Below are positions 1 to 7,091 of a DNA stretch of 15,557 bases, one piece after another. The stretch covers positions 1 to 15,557 of the forward strand of contig URYV01000019.1 of NCBI GenBank assembly GCA_900552285.1, in the 5' to 3' direction. Each line of letters opens with the position of its first letter. Position 1 is the first letter of the stretch. The notes below the pieces were generated by a model, which was given only the letters and a program-made list of their open reading frames with translations, did not search any database and was not told the DNA's origin. This DNA is from an uncultured Oscillospiraceae bacterium. Its GTDB lineage: Bacteria; Bacillota; Clostridia; Oscillospirales; Acutalibacteraceae. Made by a program: the position numbers and the translations under genes.

Positions 1-468
1 GAAAAAGTGCTCCAACATATAATTATACGGTTTTCCGCCCTGCAAATCCATCAGTCGGGCGACAAGGTCATTATATACAATCTTTTTTACAAGCCGAAAG
101 CGGGGGATGTTGTGGTCATTTCCCGTTCCGACCTTATAGAAGGTGACGGGCAGGTGGCCGAGCCAATAATCAAAAGGGTCATCGCCACCGAGGGTCAGAC
201 CATTCGTTTTGATTTTGATACGGGCGACGTTTATGTTGACGAACAGCTGCTTGACGAGCCCTACATAAAGGATAAGACCATTCCGGGCCGTATACCCATG
301 GAAAACCCCTACACAGTTCCCGAAGGCCATGTTTTTGTCATGGGGGATCACCGCTCGGTTTCCAAGGACAGCCGAACCGCCGAGGTTGGCGCCATTGACA
401 CAAGATATATTCTCGGAAAGGCTGTTTTCCGCCTTTTCCCGACGAACGAGGCGGGTGTAATATCATGA
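1..468 (+). CDS. lepB: Type I signal peptidase, 5' end missing
   Basis: Membrane-bound serine/lysine peptidase that removes signal peptides from secreted preproteins outside the membrane. The frame is open from base 1, so the gene starts before the window. Visible family features: the FYKPKAGDVVV stretch after GDKV, the catalytic-lysine box IIKRVIATEG (Lys at codon 58 of the visible part, base 172), and the box GDHRSVSKDSR (bases 343-375), followed by the usual ILGKAVFRLFP ending. The N-terminal membrane anchor is absent. The catalytic-serine motif (S-M-x-P-T-L before GD) is not recognisable: the frame reads SALQIHQSGD there (see findings). The stop overlaps the rbgA start by four bases (ATGA). 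Family assignment is firm; whether the complete gene is intact cannot be decided here. Confidence 0.88.
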   Translation, partial: EKVLQHIIIRFSALQIHQSGDKVIIYNLFYKPKAGDVVVISRSDLIEGDGQVAEPIIKRVIATEGQTIRFDFDTGDVYVDEQLLDEPYIKDKTIPGRIPMENPYTVPEGHVFVMGDHRSVSKDSRTAEVGAIDTRYILGKAVFRLFPTNEAGVIS

Positions 469-1331
469 GCGAACCCGTTTCCATTCAGTGGTTTCCCGGC
501 CATATGGCCAAAACCCGCCGTCTCATGGCCGAGAGTCTGCCGCTTATAGACGGCGTCGCCGAGATTATCGACGCGAGAATTCCGATTTCAAGCCGAAATC
601 CCGACCTTGATGAAATAGTCAAAGATAAGCCGCGCATTGTGCTCATGAACAAGGCCGATATTGCCGATGCGGAAGCAAATAAAAAATGGATTGAATTTTT
701 TAAGGAGCGCGGAACCGAGGCGCTGCCCGTCGACTGTAAAACGGGAAAGGGTCTCGGCGGATTTACCGATAAGGTAAATGCCGTTATGGGGGATCGGCTG
801 CAGAAATTCAAGGATAAGGGCATGACGGGAAGAACGCTCCGTCTTATGGTTGTGGGAATTCCCAATGTGGGAAAATCCTCCTTCATTAACCGCATGGCAA
901 AGAACAACAAGGCCAAAGTTGCCGACCGCCCCGGCGTTACAAGGGGAAATCAATGGTTTTCCATCGGCAAGGGAATAGAGCTTATGGATACCGCAGGCGT
1001 ACTTTGGCCGAAATTTGACGACAAGGCGGTGGGAGAGCGTCTCGCTTTTACCGGCGCCGTCAAGGACGTTGTTACCGATACCGAGCTGCTTGCGGTGCGC
1101 CTGCTTGAGCTTATGAACAGGCACCATGCGGCAAACCTTGAGCAGCGCTATAAGATAACGCTTTGCCCCGATATGCAGGGATATGAAATTCTCGAGGCGG
1201 TGGGCAGAAAACGCGGAATGCTCATTTCCGGCGGAGAAATCGACACCGAAAGAGCTTCCGTAATGGTGCTCGACGAATTCCGCGGAGGAAAGCTCGGACG
1301 CATCACCCTTGAATTCCCGGAGGATGTCTGA
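465..1331 (+). CDS. rbgA: Ribosome biogenesis GTPase RbgA (YlqF)
   Basis: Cytoplasmic GTPase needed for a late step of 50S ribosomal subunit assembly in Bacillus. The 288-residue protein shows the circularly permuted G-motif order typical of the YlqF/YawG family: the G4 motif NKAD (residues 62-65) precedes G1 GIPNVGKSS (131-139), followed by the G2/PGVTRG region and G3 DTAGV (from 175). The N-terminal IQWFPGHMAKT is the signature start of RbgA proteins, and the C-terminal domain after about residue 200 is the usual RNA-binding region. Length is normal. It overlaps lepB upstream (ATGA) and rnhB downstream by one base (TGATG). The order lepB-rbgA-rnhB-yraN is common in Firmicutes. Confidence 0.96.
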   Translation: MSEPVSIQWFPGHMAKTRRLMAESLPLIDGVAEIIDARIPISSRNPDLDEIVKDKPRIVLMNKADIADAEANKKWIEFFKERGTEALPVDCKTGKGLGGFTDKVNAVMGDRLQKFKDKGMTGRTLRLMVVGIPNVGKSSFINRMAKNNKAKVADRPGVTRGNQWFSIGKGIELMDTAGVLWPKFDDKAVGERLAFTGAVKDVVTDTELLAVRLLELMNRHHAANLEQRYKITLCPDMQGYEILEAVGRKRGMLISGGEIDTERASVMVLDEFRGGKLGRITLEFPEDV

Positions 1332-1933
1332 TGGTCGGATACGAATATGAAAAAAAGGCCTTGGAACAGGGCTTTAAAAGCATCTGCGGAATCGACGAGG
1401 CGGGGAGAGGCCCACTTGCGGGACCGGTGTTTGCCGCCGCAGTCATATTGCCCGTCGGTCTTGAAATTGAGGGGCTTAACGATTCCAAAAAGCTTTCGGA
1501 AAAGAAAAGAGAGTCTCTTTTCGACGTAATAATCAGCAATGCTTCGGCCTATTCGGTCGCTTATGCCGACCATGCCGAAATTGACGAAATAAACATTTTG
1601 AACGCCACCTTTCTCGCAATGACAAGGGCTGTAAACGGGCTGAAAATTCCCGCGGATTTTGCTCTCGTGGACGGGAACAGAGTGCCGAAAGGTCTTTCGG
1701 TGCCCTGCGAAACAATTGTCAAGGGAGACGGCATTTCGGCGTCCATTGCAGCCGCGTCGATACTTGCAAAGGTAAGCCGAGACAGGGTCATGAAAAAGGC
1801 CGATGAAATTTATCCCGAATATATGTTTGCAAAGCACAAGGGCTATCCCACCGCTCTCCACCGAGAGCTTGTGAATAAATACGGTCCATGTCCCATTCAT
1901 CGTCTGACCTTTCTTAAAAAGGTGCTGAAATAA
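1331..1933 (+). CDS. rnhB: Ribonuclease HII
   Basis: Endonuclease that cuts the RNA strand of RNA/DNA hybrids and starts removal of single ribonucleotides from DNA. The 200-residue protein begins with the active-site block GIDEAGRGPLAGPV (Asp22 and Glu23), then NDSKKLSEKKRE, the VDGNR segment with another acidic catalytic residue, and GDGISASIAAASILAKVSRD, all hallmarks of RNase HII. It is near the short (E. coli-like) end of family length and lacks the N-terminal extension of the longer Bacillus type. Its start codon overlaps the rbgA stop by one base and its stop overlaps the yraN start by one base, implying translational coupling. Confidence 0.96.
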   Translation: MVGYEYEKKALEQGFKSICGIDEAGRGPLAGPVFAAAVILPVGLEIEGLNDSKKLSEKKRESLFDVIISNASAYSVAYADHAEIDEINILNATFLAMTRAVNGLKIPADFALVDGNRVPKGLSVPCETIVKGDGISASIAAASILAKVSRDRVMKKADEIYPEYMFAKHKGYPTALHRELVNKYGPCPIHRLTFLKKVLK

Positions 1934-2325
1934 TGATTTACACGGCGCGTCAGATCGGACAAATGGGAGAAATCGCCGCCGCAAGATACCTGCGGGACAA
2001 CGGTTACAGCATTGTATGCGCGAATTTCCGCGCAAAAACCGGCGAAATCGACTTGGTGGCTTCAAAGGGCAATGTCATTGCTTTTTGCGAGGTTAAAACC
2101 AGAAAGGATTGCCGCCACGGCCGACCGTCCGAGTATGTCACCTATTCAAAACGGCAAAAGCTTATTGCAACGGCCCTTTTGTTTATGAAAAGATATAAAA
2201 TAAAAAATCAAATGCGCTTTGACGTGCTCGAGGTGATTTTACCTCCCGGAAAGACCCACTTAAACGCCGAGGTAACTCATATCAAAGCGGCATTCGACGG
2301 GGAAGACACCCCATTTTCATTTTGA
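1933..2325 (+). CDS. yraN: YraN/UPF0102 family nuclease-fold protein
   Basis: Small (130 residues) conserved protein of the UPF0102 family, related in fold to Holliday-junction resolvases and restriction-type endonucleases. The sequence shows GEIDLVA (residues 37-43, Asp40) followed by FCEVKTR (Glu53, Lys55), a D-ExK arrangement expected for a metal-dependent nuclease. The N-terminal MGEIAAARYLRDNGY is typical. The biological role is not established; frequent linkage to rnhB suggests nucleic-acid processing, which is inference. It follows rnhB with a TAATG overlap and ends 17 bases before the thrC start. Confidence 0.92.
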   Translation: MIYTARQIGQMGEIAAARYLRDNGYSIVCANFRAKTGEIDLVASKGNVIAFCEVKTRKDCRHGRPSEYVTYSKRQKLIATALLFMKRYKIKNQMRFDVLEVILPPGKTHLNAEVTHIKAAFDGEDTPFSF

Positions 2326-2330
2326 GCAAC

Positions 2331-2335
2331 GGAGG
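2331..2335 (+). promoter_or_regulatory. Ribosome binding site that fixes the thrC start
   Basis: GGAGG seven bases before the ATG at 2343. The open frame extends upstream to a TTG at 2322, but that codon has no Shine-Dalgarno sequence and overlaps the yraN stop, so 2343 is the better start. Confidence 0.8.
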
Positions 2336-2342
2336 AATTTTT

Positions 2343-3836
2343 ATGAACTACAAAAGCACGAGGAACAGCGCTCTGAGCGCCAAATCGGCAGAGGCTATCG
2401 CCCGCGGTATTTCGGAAGACGGCGGTCTTTTTGTGCCGGAAAGCATACCCGTTCTTTCGGCTGAGGATTTTGCAGCTTTGGGAGAAATGGATTATATCGA
2501 CGCGGCCGTTTATGTGCTGAAAAAATATCTCACCGATTACACCGAGGACGAGCTTTACGAGTGCGCCGAGGGAGCTTACATCGGAACTTTCGATTATGAC
2601 GAGCCTGCTCCTCTTGCCGAACTGAGACAGAATGTCTTTATGCTTGAGCTTTGGCACGGTCCGACCTGTGCTTTCAAGGATCTTGCGCTGCAAATTTTGC
2701 CCTTCCTGCTTACAAAGGCATCGGAAAAAACCGCAAAGGGCGAGACTAAGGTTATACTCGTGGCGACGTCGGGAGACACCGGAAAGGCGGCTCTCGAGGG
2801 CTTTGCCGATGTGCCGGGCGTGAAAATTCTCACATTCTATCCCGAGGACGGGGTCAGCCCCATGCAGAAACTCCAGATGATAACTCAGCAGGGCGAAAAT
2901 GTCGGTGTCTGCGCCATAAAGGGGAATTTCGACGATGCTCAAAGCGGCGTCAAGGCTATTTTCACCGACCGTAAAATTGCCGAAACGCTCAAAGAACACA
3001 ATATGTCATTCTCGAGCGCAAATTCCATCAACTGGGGTCGTCTTGTTCCGCAGATAGTATACTATGTATATTCCTATGCCACCCTTCTTCACAACGGCGA
3101 TCTTGCAAAGGATGACGAATTTAACGTTGTGGTTCCCACGGGAAATTTCGGAAACATACTTGCCGCATATTATGCCAAGAATATGGGTGTGCCGATAAAG
3201 AAGCTTATCTGTGCTTCCAATAAAAACAACATACTCACCGACTTTATCAAAACCGGTGAATATGACCGCAACCGCAAGTTTTATACCACTCTTTCGCCCT
3301 CTATGGATATTCTTATTTCCAGCAACCTTGAGCGTCTGCTTTTCCACCTTTCGGGAGAGGACGACGAAAAGGTGAGAGAGCTTATGGAAGGCCTTTCAAA
3401 GGACGGAAAATATACGGTTGACGGTAAAATCAAGGAGCAGATTGAGGACTTGTTCTATGCGGGCTGCGCCGACGACGGCATGACAAAGGACACCATTCAC
3501 GAGTGCTTTGAAAATGACGATTATCTTGCCGATCCGCACACGGCCGTTGCCATAAATGTCTATGAGCAGTATGTAAAGGAAACGGGAGACGACACACTAA
3601 CCGTTATTGCCTCCACCGCGAGCCCCTTTAAGTTCTCGAGAGGAGTTTACGAGGCGGTTACGGGCGAGGTTTCGGACGACGACGAATTCACCCTTATTGA
3701 AAAGCTTTCGGAAAAAACGGGAAGCGAGGTTCCCTCGCCTCTTGCGTCTCTTAAGGACAGGAAACCCCGCTTTACCGATTGCTGTGAAAAGACCGAAATG
3801 GAAAAGGTCGTTCTCGGGATGCTCGGGATAAATTAA
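2343..3836 (+). CDS. thrC: Threonine synthase
   Basis: PLP-dependent enzyme converting O-phospho-L-homoserine to L-threonine, the last step of threonine biosynthesis. The 497-residue protein starts with the characteristic YKSTRNSALSAKSAEAI and a DGGLFVPE segment, and has the PLP-lysine motif GPTCAFKDLALQ (Lys112). A phosphate-binding loop ATSGDTGKAALEGF follows. The length and the C-terminal TVIASTASPFKFSRGVYEAVTG block match the longer bacterial/fungal-type threonine synthase rather than the short Bacillus type. It follows yraN by 17 bases and may be the last gene of the lepB-yraN run. Its stop is only six bases from the stop of the opposing DUF1540 gene. Confidence 0.95.
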   Translation: MNYKSTRNSALSAKSAEAIARGISEDGGLFVPESIPVLSAEDFAALGEMDYIDAAVYVLKKYLTDYTEDELYECAEGAYIGTFDYDEPAPLAELRQNVFMLELWHGPTCAFKDLALQILPFLLTKASEKTAKGETKVILVATSGDTGKAALEGFADVPGVKILTFYPEDGVSPMQKLQMITQQGENVGVCAIKGNFDDAQSGVKAIFTDRKIAETLKEHNMSFSSANSINWGRLVPQIVYYVYSYATLLHNGDLAKDDEFNVVVPTGNFGNILAAYYAKNMGVPIKKLICASNKNNILTDFIKTGEYDRNRKFYTTLSPSMDILISSNLERLLFHLSGEDDEKVRELMEGLSKDGKYTVDGKIKEQIEDLFYAGCADDGMTKDTIHECFENDDYLADPHTAVAINVYEQYVKETGDDTLTVIASTASPFKFSRGVYEAVTGEVSDDDEFTLIEKLSEKTGSEVPSPLASLKDRKPRFTDCCEKTEMEKVVLGMLGIN

Positions 3837-3842
3837 CCCGAT

Positions 3843-4010
3843 TTAGTCCCTTGCTTTAAAGGTTGCGCAGGAGGTGTCCTGACAGCAGCAGGCAGTGTGA
3901 GGACCCACATCTACCGTTGCGGCGGTACAGGTTGTTTCTCCGCTGTGATAAACACAGTTTTGTACGTTGCAGCAAATCTTTTTGTCACAGCTGTTTGTCT
4001 TGTCGCTCAT
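3843..4010 (-). CDS. Small Cys-rich DUF1540 domain protein
   Basis: A 55-residue protein read from ATG at 4010 to TAA at 3843-3845. It has nine cysteines (residues 8, 13, 14, 19, 28, 41, 42, 43, 48). The pattern C-N-V-x-N-C-x-Y, then C-T-A, then V-D-V, a CCC cluster and C-A-T-F near the end is that of DUF1540, a family common in Clostridia and spore-forming bacilli with no settled function; metal binding is a reasonable guess from the cysteines. AAAGGTGG lies seven bases before the start. Longer plus-strand frames across this stretch are unlikely to be real. Convergent with thrC and divergent from the metallophosphoesterase. Confidence 0.85.
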   Translation of the reverse strand: MSDKTNSCDKKICCNVQNCVYHSGETTCTAATVDVGPHTACCCQDTSCATFKARD

Positions 4011-4017
4011 GGTTTGA

Positions 4018-4024
4018 CCACCTT
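4018..4024 (-). promoter_or_regulatory. Ribosome binding site of the DUF1540 gene
   Basis: Reads AAGGTGG on the minus strand, about seven bases before the ATG at 4010. It supports the small gene being translated. Confidence 0.7.
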
Positions 4025-4030
4025 TCTGTT

Positions 4031-4060
4031 TTTGCGAAGAAGCCTTCGCAAATTTATTGT
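4031..4060 (+). terminator. Perfect hairpin, possible terminator for thrC readthrough
   Basis: A perfect 9-bp stem, TTTGCGAAG (4031-4039) and CTTCGCAAA (4044-4052), with loop AAGC, followed on the plus strand by the T-rich TTTATTGTT. No clear terminator lies between thrC and the convergent DUF1540 gene, so this may end plus-strand transcripts that cross that gene. The T-tract is interrupted, so strength is uncertain. On the minus strand it would sit in the 5' leader of the DUF1540 mRNA, just before its ribosome binding site, and could instead act there. Confidence 0.45.
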
Positions 4061-4084
4061 TAGCCTTTTTAACCGATTTATCAT
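4057..4084 (+). promoter_or_regulatory. Candidate sigma-A promoter for the metallophosphoesterase
   Basis: TTGTTA (4057-4062), a 16-base spacer, then TATCAT (4079-4084), 32 bases before the start at 4116. On the opposite strand TATGAT (4085-4080) could serve as a -10 for the DUF1540 gene, but I see no good -35 for it. Both calls rest on consensus matching by eye in an AT-rich gap. Confidence 0.3.
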
Positions 4085-4115
4085 AAAATTTTTCAGAAAA
4101 CAGGAAAATCCTAAA

Positions 4116-4808
4116 ATGTCAGTTTTTACAATCGCAGACACCCATTTGGCTTTGGGCGAGCCCGACAAAAGCATGGAGGTTTTTAAGGGGTGGGAAAATT
4201 ATGTTTCCCGTCTTGAAAAAAATTGGAGAGCCGTCGTGGAACCGGAGGATACCGTCGTTATTGCGGGCGATGTTTCGTGGGCCATGAAGATAAAGGACCT
4301 TTTTGCGGATTTTTCTTTTATCGATTCTCTTCCCGGTGAAAAGCTGATTGTTAAGGGAAATCACGACCTTTGGTGGGACACCGCCAGTAAAATCGGCCGC
4401 TTTCTTGAGGAGCACAGTCTTTCGACCGTAAAAATTCTTCACAACAACTCTTTTGAAAGATGCGGAATTTCCCTTTGCGGAACGCGGGGATGGTTTTTTG
4501 AAGAGGGGAGCGGAGACGAAAAAATTCTGCTCAGAGAGGCGGGAAGGCTTGAGCGGTCGCTGCTTTGCGCTGTCGACAGCGGTCTTGAACCGGTCGTCTT
4601 TCTTCACTATCCACCGATTTTTGCCGACAAAAGATGCGATGTAATAATAGATGTTTTGAAAAAATATAATGTTAAACGGTGCTTTTACGGCCACATTCAC
4701 GGGTCGGGCGCTCATCGGGCGTTCCGCTCTTCGGATGACGGAATTTCCTACAGACTTGTGGCGGCCGATTCCAACGATTTTACCCCTGTTTTGGTTAAAA
4801 AAGGCTAA
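4116..4808 (+). CDS. Calcineurin-like metallophosphoesterase
   Basis: A 230-residue predicted phosphohydrolase with the full set of two-metal motifs: ADTH (Asp8, His10), GDVSW (Asp52), GNHD (Asn82, His83, Asp84), HYPP (His164) and GHIHG (His193, His195). It resembles the compact bacterial group often filed as COG1768. The substrate is unknown and could be a phosphoprotein, nucleotide or phosphodiester. The open frame runs upstream to 3897, but that part is antisense to the DUF1540 gene and lacks a domain. The ATG at 4116, preceded by AGGA ten bases away and leading straight into the first metal motif, is the likely start. No signal peptide is seen, so a cytoplasmic location is inferred. Confidence 0.88.
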   Translation: MSVFTIADTHLALGEPDKSMEVFKGWENYVSRLEKNWRAVVEPEDTVVIAGDVSWAMKIKDLFADFSFIDSLPGEKLIVKGNHDLWWDTASKIGRFLEEHSLSTVKILHNNSFERCGISLCGTRGWFFEEGSGDEKILLREAGRLERSLLCAVDSGLEPVVFLHYPPIFADKRCDVIIDVLKKYNVKRCFYGHIHGSGAHRAFRSSDDGISYRLVAADSNDFTPVLVKKG

Positions 4809-4885
4809 AAAGAGTCCCGTTCATAAAAATTTAATTGTTTTTTCTGAAGAAATTAAAAAACACTATGGAAATTCTTTCAAAGATG

Positions 4886-4894
4886 TGTTATATT
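4886..4894 (+). promoter_or_regulatory. Candidate extended -10 promoter for tig
   Basis: TGTTATATT fits an extended -10 element (TGn followed by TATATT) 40 bases before the tig start. No convincing -35 is visible upstream, which is tolerated for extended -10 promoters. It would give a leader of roughly 33 bases. It probably drives tig-clpP-clpX. Confidence 0.4.
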
Positions 4895-4920
4895 ATCTTG
4901 ATGAAAGAAATCCATCAGAC

Positions 4921-4925
4921 GGAGG
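4921..4925 (+). promoter_or_regulatory. Ribosome binding site that fixes the tig start
   Basis: GGAGG eight bases before ATG at 4934. Earlier in-frame ATGs (4835, 4865, 4883, 4901) have no such site and would add residues unlike any trigger factor N-terminus. Confidence 0.8.
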
Positions 4926-4933
4926 AAATAAAA

Positions 4934-6451
4934 ATGAAACTCAAATCAACAAACAATGTGGAGACCAATCGCTATGAGCTGGAGATTGTTATCGACGGTC
5001 AGGAATATACCGACGCTGTCGACAAGGCTACCAAAAGAGGCCTTGCAAAAATAACCGTCCCCGGTTTCAGAAAGGGTCATGCCCCCAAGGCCATGGTGCT
5101 TAAAATGTTCGGAGCCGATATGTTCTATCAGGACGCTCTTGAAGCTCTTTATCCCAAGGCCGTGGACGACGCCATTGACGAGTCGGGTCTTGAGCTTGCC
5201 GACCAGAAGGTGGATTTCGAACTGGTTTCGCTTGATGAAAACGGTGCCGATTTTAAAATCAAGGTTACCGTAAAGCCCGAGGTTAAGCTCGGTGATTATA
5301 AGGGTCTTAAGGTTGAGCGCGAGGTCGTTTCGGTTACTGCCGACGAGATCGAGCGTGAAATCGACGCCCTCAAGGAGAAAAATGCCCGCATCGTGACCGT
5401 TACCGACAGAGAGGCCAAGGACGGAGACATCACCGTTATTGATTTTGAAGGCTTCGAGGGCGGAAAGGCTTTTGAAGGCGGAAAGGGCGAAAATTATGAG
5501 TTGACCCTCGGTTCGGGCACCTTTATTCCCGGTTTTGAGGATCAGATCGTCGGACACAAGGTCGACGATGAATTTGACGTAAACGTTACCTTCCCCGAGG
5601 AGTATCAGGCCGAGGAGCTTGCCGGCAAGGAAGCCGTTTTCAAGGTTAAGCTTCACGAAATCAAGGTCAAGGAATATCCCGAGGTTGACGATGAGTTTGC
5701 CAAGGATGTCAGCGAGTTTGACACCCTCGACGAGCTTAAAAAGGACATTGAAAGCAAAATTCTCGATGCCAAGAACAGCCGTGAGGACTCCATGGTCGAG
5801 AACAAACTTCTTGAGCAGGTTGTCGAAGGCATGACCGTCGAGGTTCCCGACTGCATGATCGAAAATCGCATCGACGAAAATGTCGAGGATTTCAGCCGCC
5901 GTCTCCAGTATCAGGGCATGGACATTAAAATGTATATGCAGTATACCGGTATGGACGAGGAGGGCTTCAGAAAGACCTTCCGTGAGTCGGCCGAAAAACA
6001 GGTTAAGACCCGCCTTGCTCTCGAGGCTGTTGCCAAGGCTGAAAATCTCACCGCTTCGGAAGAGGAGCTTGAAGAGGAATACAAGAAGATTGCCGATATG
6101 TATAAGATCGACGTTGCTCAGGTTAAGGCCGCCATTCCTCAGAAGGGTCTTGAGTCCGACATAACCGCCAACAAGGCTATTGATGTCATTAAGTCCTCCG
6201 CAGTTATCGAAAATGTGGAGAAGAAGGAAGAAAAAGCCAAAAAAGCTCCTGCCAAGAAGGCCGCCGCAAAGAAAGCCGACGACGGTGAAAAGACGGAGGA
6301 AAAGAAACCCGCAGCAAAAAAGACAACTGCGAAAAAGACCGCTGCAAAGAAGACCGAGGACGGAGAAAAGAAGCCTGTAGCCAAAAAGACTGCTGCCAAA
6401 AAGCCCGCCGCAAAGAAAACCGCAGCCAAAAAAGAGGAAAAAGCCGAATAA
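4934..6451 (+). CDS. tig: Trigger factor with Lys/Ala-rich C-terminal tail
   Basis: Ribosome-bound chaperone and peptidyl-prolyl isomerase that shields nascent chains at the exit tunnel. The 505-residue protein has the ribosome-binding domain with GFRKGHAPKAMV (from Gly44), an FKBP-type isomerase domain (about residues 155-240, including DGDITVIDFEGF and FIPGFEDQIVGH), and the helical chaperone domain to about residue 428. Residues 429-505 are an added low-complexity tail with 29 Lys and 20 Ala, mostly AAKK/TAKK units broken by two acidic D-G-E-K segments. Ordinary trigger factors end near residue 430-450 without this tail. It heads the conserved tig-clpP-clpX-lon cluster; clpP follows after 40 bases with no hairpin between. 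Confidence 0.96.
   Translation: MKLKSTNNVETNRYELEIVIDGQEYTDAVDKATKRGLAKITVPGFRKGHAPKAMVLKMFGADMFYQDALEALYPKAVDDAIDESGLELADQKVDFELVSLDENGADFKIKVTVKPEVKLGDYKGLKVEREVVSVTADEIEREIDALKEKNARIVTVTDREAKDGDITVIDFEGFEGGKAFEGGKGENYELTLGSGTFIPGFEDQIVGHKVDDEFDVNVTFPEEYQAEELAGKEAVFKVKLHEIKVKEYPEVDDEFAKDVSEFDTLDELKKDIESKILDAKNSREDSMVENKLLEQVVEGMTVEVPDCMIENRIDENVEDFSRRLQYQGMDIKMYMQYTGMDEEGFRKTFRESAEKQVKTRLALEAVAKAENLTASEEELEEEYKKIADMYKIDVAQVKAAIPQKGLESDITANKAIDVIKSSAVIENVEKKEEKAKKAPAKKAAAKKADDGEKTEEKKPAAKKTTAKKTAAKKTEDGEKKPVAKKTAAKKPAAKKTAAKKEEKAE
6218..6448 (+). repeat. Repeat-rich segment coding the Lys/Ala tail of trigger factor
   Basis: Encodes residues 429-505. The protein has two imperfect long units, each a D-G-E-K segment followed by three or four A/T-A/T-K-K blocks, with many shorter KK-containing units. 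Resembles histone H1-type or Alba/HU tail extensions in composition. Likely disordered and strongly basic. Confidence 0.75.
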
Positions 6452-6491
6452 TTAACCAAAATAATCCAACACTAACTACGAGGTGATTTAA

Positions 6492-7073
6492 ATGAGCTTG
6501 GTACCTTATGTTGTCGAACAGACAAGCAAGGGAGAACGTTCCTATGATATTTTTTCCCGCTTGCTTGACGACCGTATAATCGTTTTGTCCGACGAGGTTA
6601 ACGACGCGACCGCCAGCCTTGTTATTGCCCAGCTTTTATATCTTGAGGGAAAAGATGCCGAAAAGGACATAAACCTCTACATCAATTCTCCCGGCGGCTC
6701 GGTTACGGCCGGTCTCGCCATATACGACACCATGCAGTACATCAAATCCGACGTTTCGACCATATGTATGGGTATGGCTGCAAGCATGGGCGCTTTCCTT
6801 CTTTCGTCCGGTCAAAAGGGCAAGAGATTTGCGCTTCCGAATTCCGAGATCATGATTCATCAGCCTCTCGGCGGAGCCAAGGGGCAGGCGACCGAAATTC
6901 TCATTGCCGCCGACCACATTAAACGCACGAGAGAAAACCTTAACCGAATTCTTTCGGAAAACACCGGCAAGCCTCTTGAAATAATCGAGAAGGATACCGA
7001 GCGCGACAATTTCATGACCGCAACCGAGGCCATGGAATACGGTCTTGTCGACAAGGTCATTACTAAAAGATAA
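6492..7073 (+). CDS. clpP: ATP-dependent Clp protease proteolytic subunit
   Basis: Serine protease that forms the 14-subunit barrel working with ClpX (and ClpC/ClpE if present) to degrade proteins. The 193-residue sequence has the catalytic triad at Ser98 (GMAASMG), His123 (MIHQPLG) and Asp172 (KDTERD), the same numbering as Bacillus subtilis ClpP, plus the oxyanion-region NSPGGSV. Length is standard, and the N-terminus (SLVPYVVEQT) is the usual short propeptide/axial loop. GAGGTG lies 6-7 bases before the ATG. It is directly followed by clpX (18-base gap), its unfoldase partner. Confidence 0.97.
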   Translation: MSLVPYVVEQTSKGERSYDIFSRLLDDRIIVLSDEVNDATASLVIAQLLYLEGKDAEKDINLYINSPGGSVTAGLAIYDTMQYIKSDVSTICMGMAASMGAFLLSSGQKGKRFALPNSEIMIHQPLGGAKGQATEILIAADHIKRTRENLNRILSENTGKPLEIIEKDTERDNFMTATEAMEYGLVDKVITKR

Positions 7074-7091
7074 AACGGAGAACACCTGAAT

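Noticed and set aside
3823..3841. TCGGG/CCCGA inverted repeat at the thrC stop as a bidirectional terminator
   Set aside because: Only a 5-bp stem with a nine-base AT loop and no real T-tract on either strand.
3897..4115. N-terminal extension of the metallophosphoesterase with hydrophobic residues
   Set aside because: It is antisense to the DUF1540 gene and crosses a hairpin and promoter-like sequence; the phosphoesterase domain starts immediately after the ATG at 4116, which has its own ribosome binding site.
4820..4865. T/A-rich inverted repeat before tig as a terminator of the phosphoesterase gene
   Set aside because: Stem is almost all A-T pairs with an unpaired centre; no GC-rich hairpin, so not supported.
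6139..6459. Long minus-strand frame rich in Phe/Ala opposite the tig tail
   Set aside because: Shadow of the AAG/GCC-rich repeat on the plus strand; no ribosome binding site or family resemblance.
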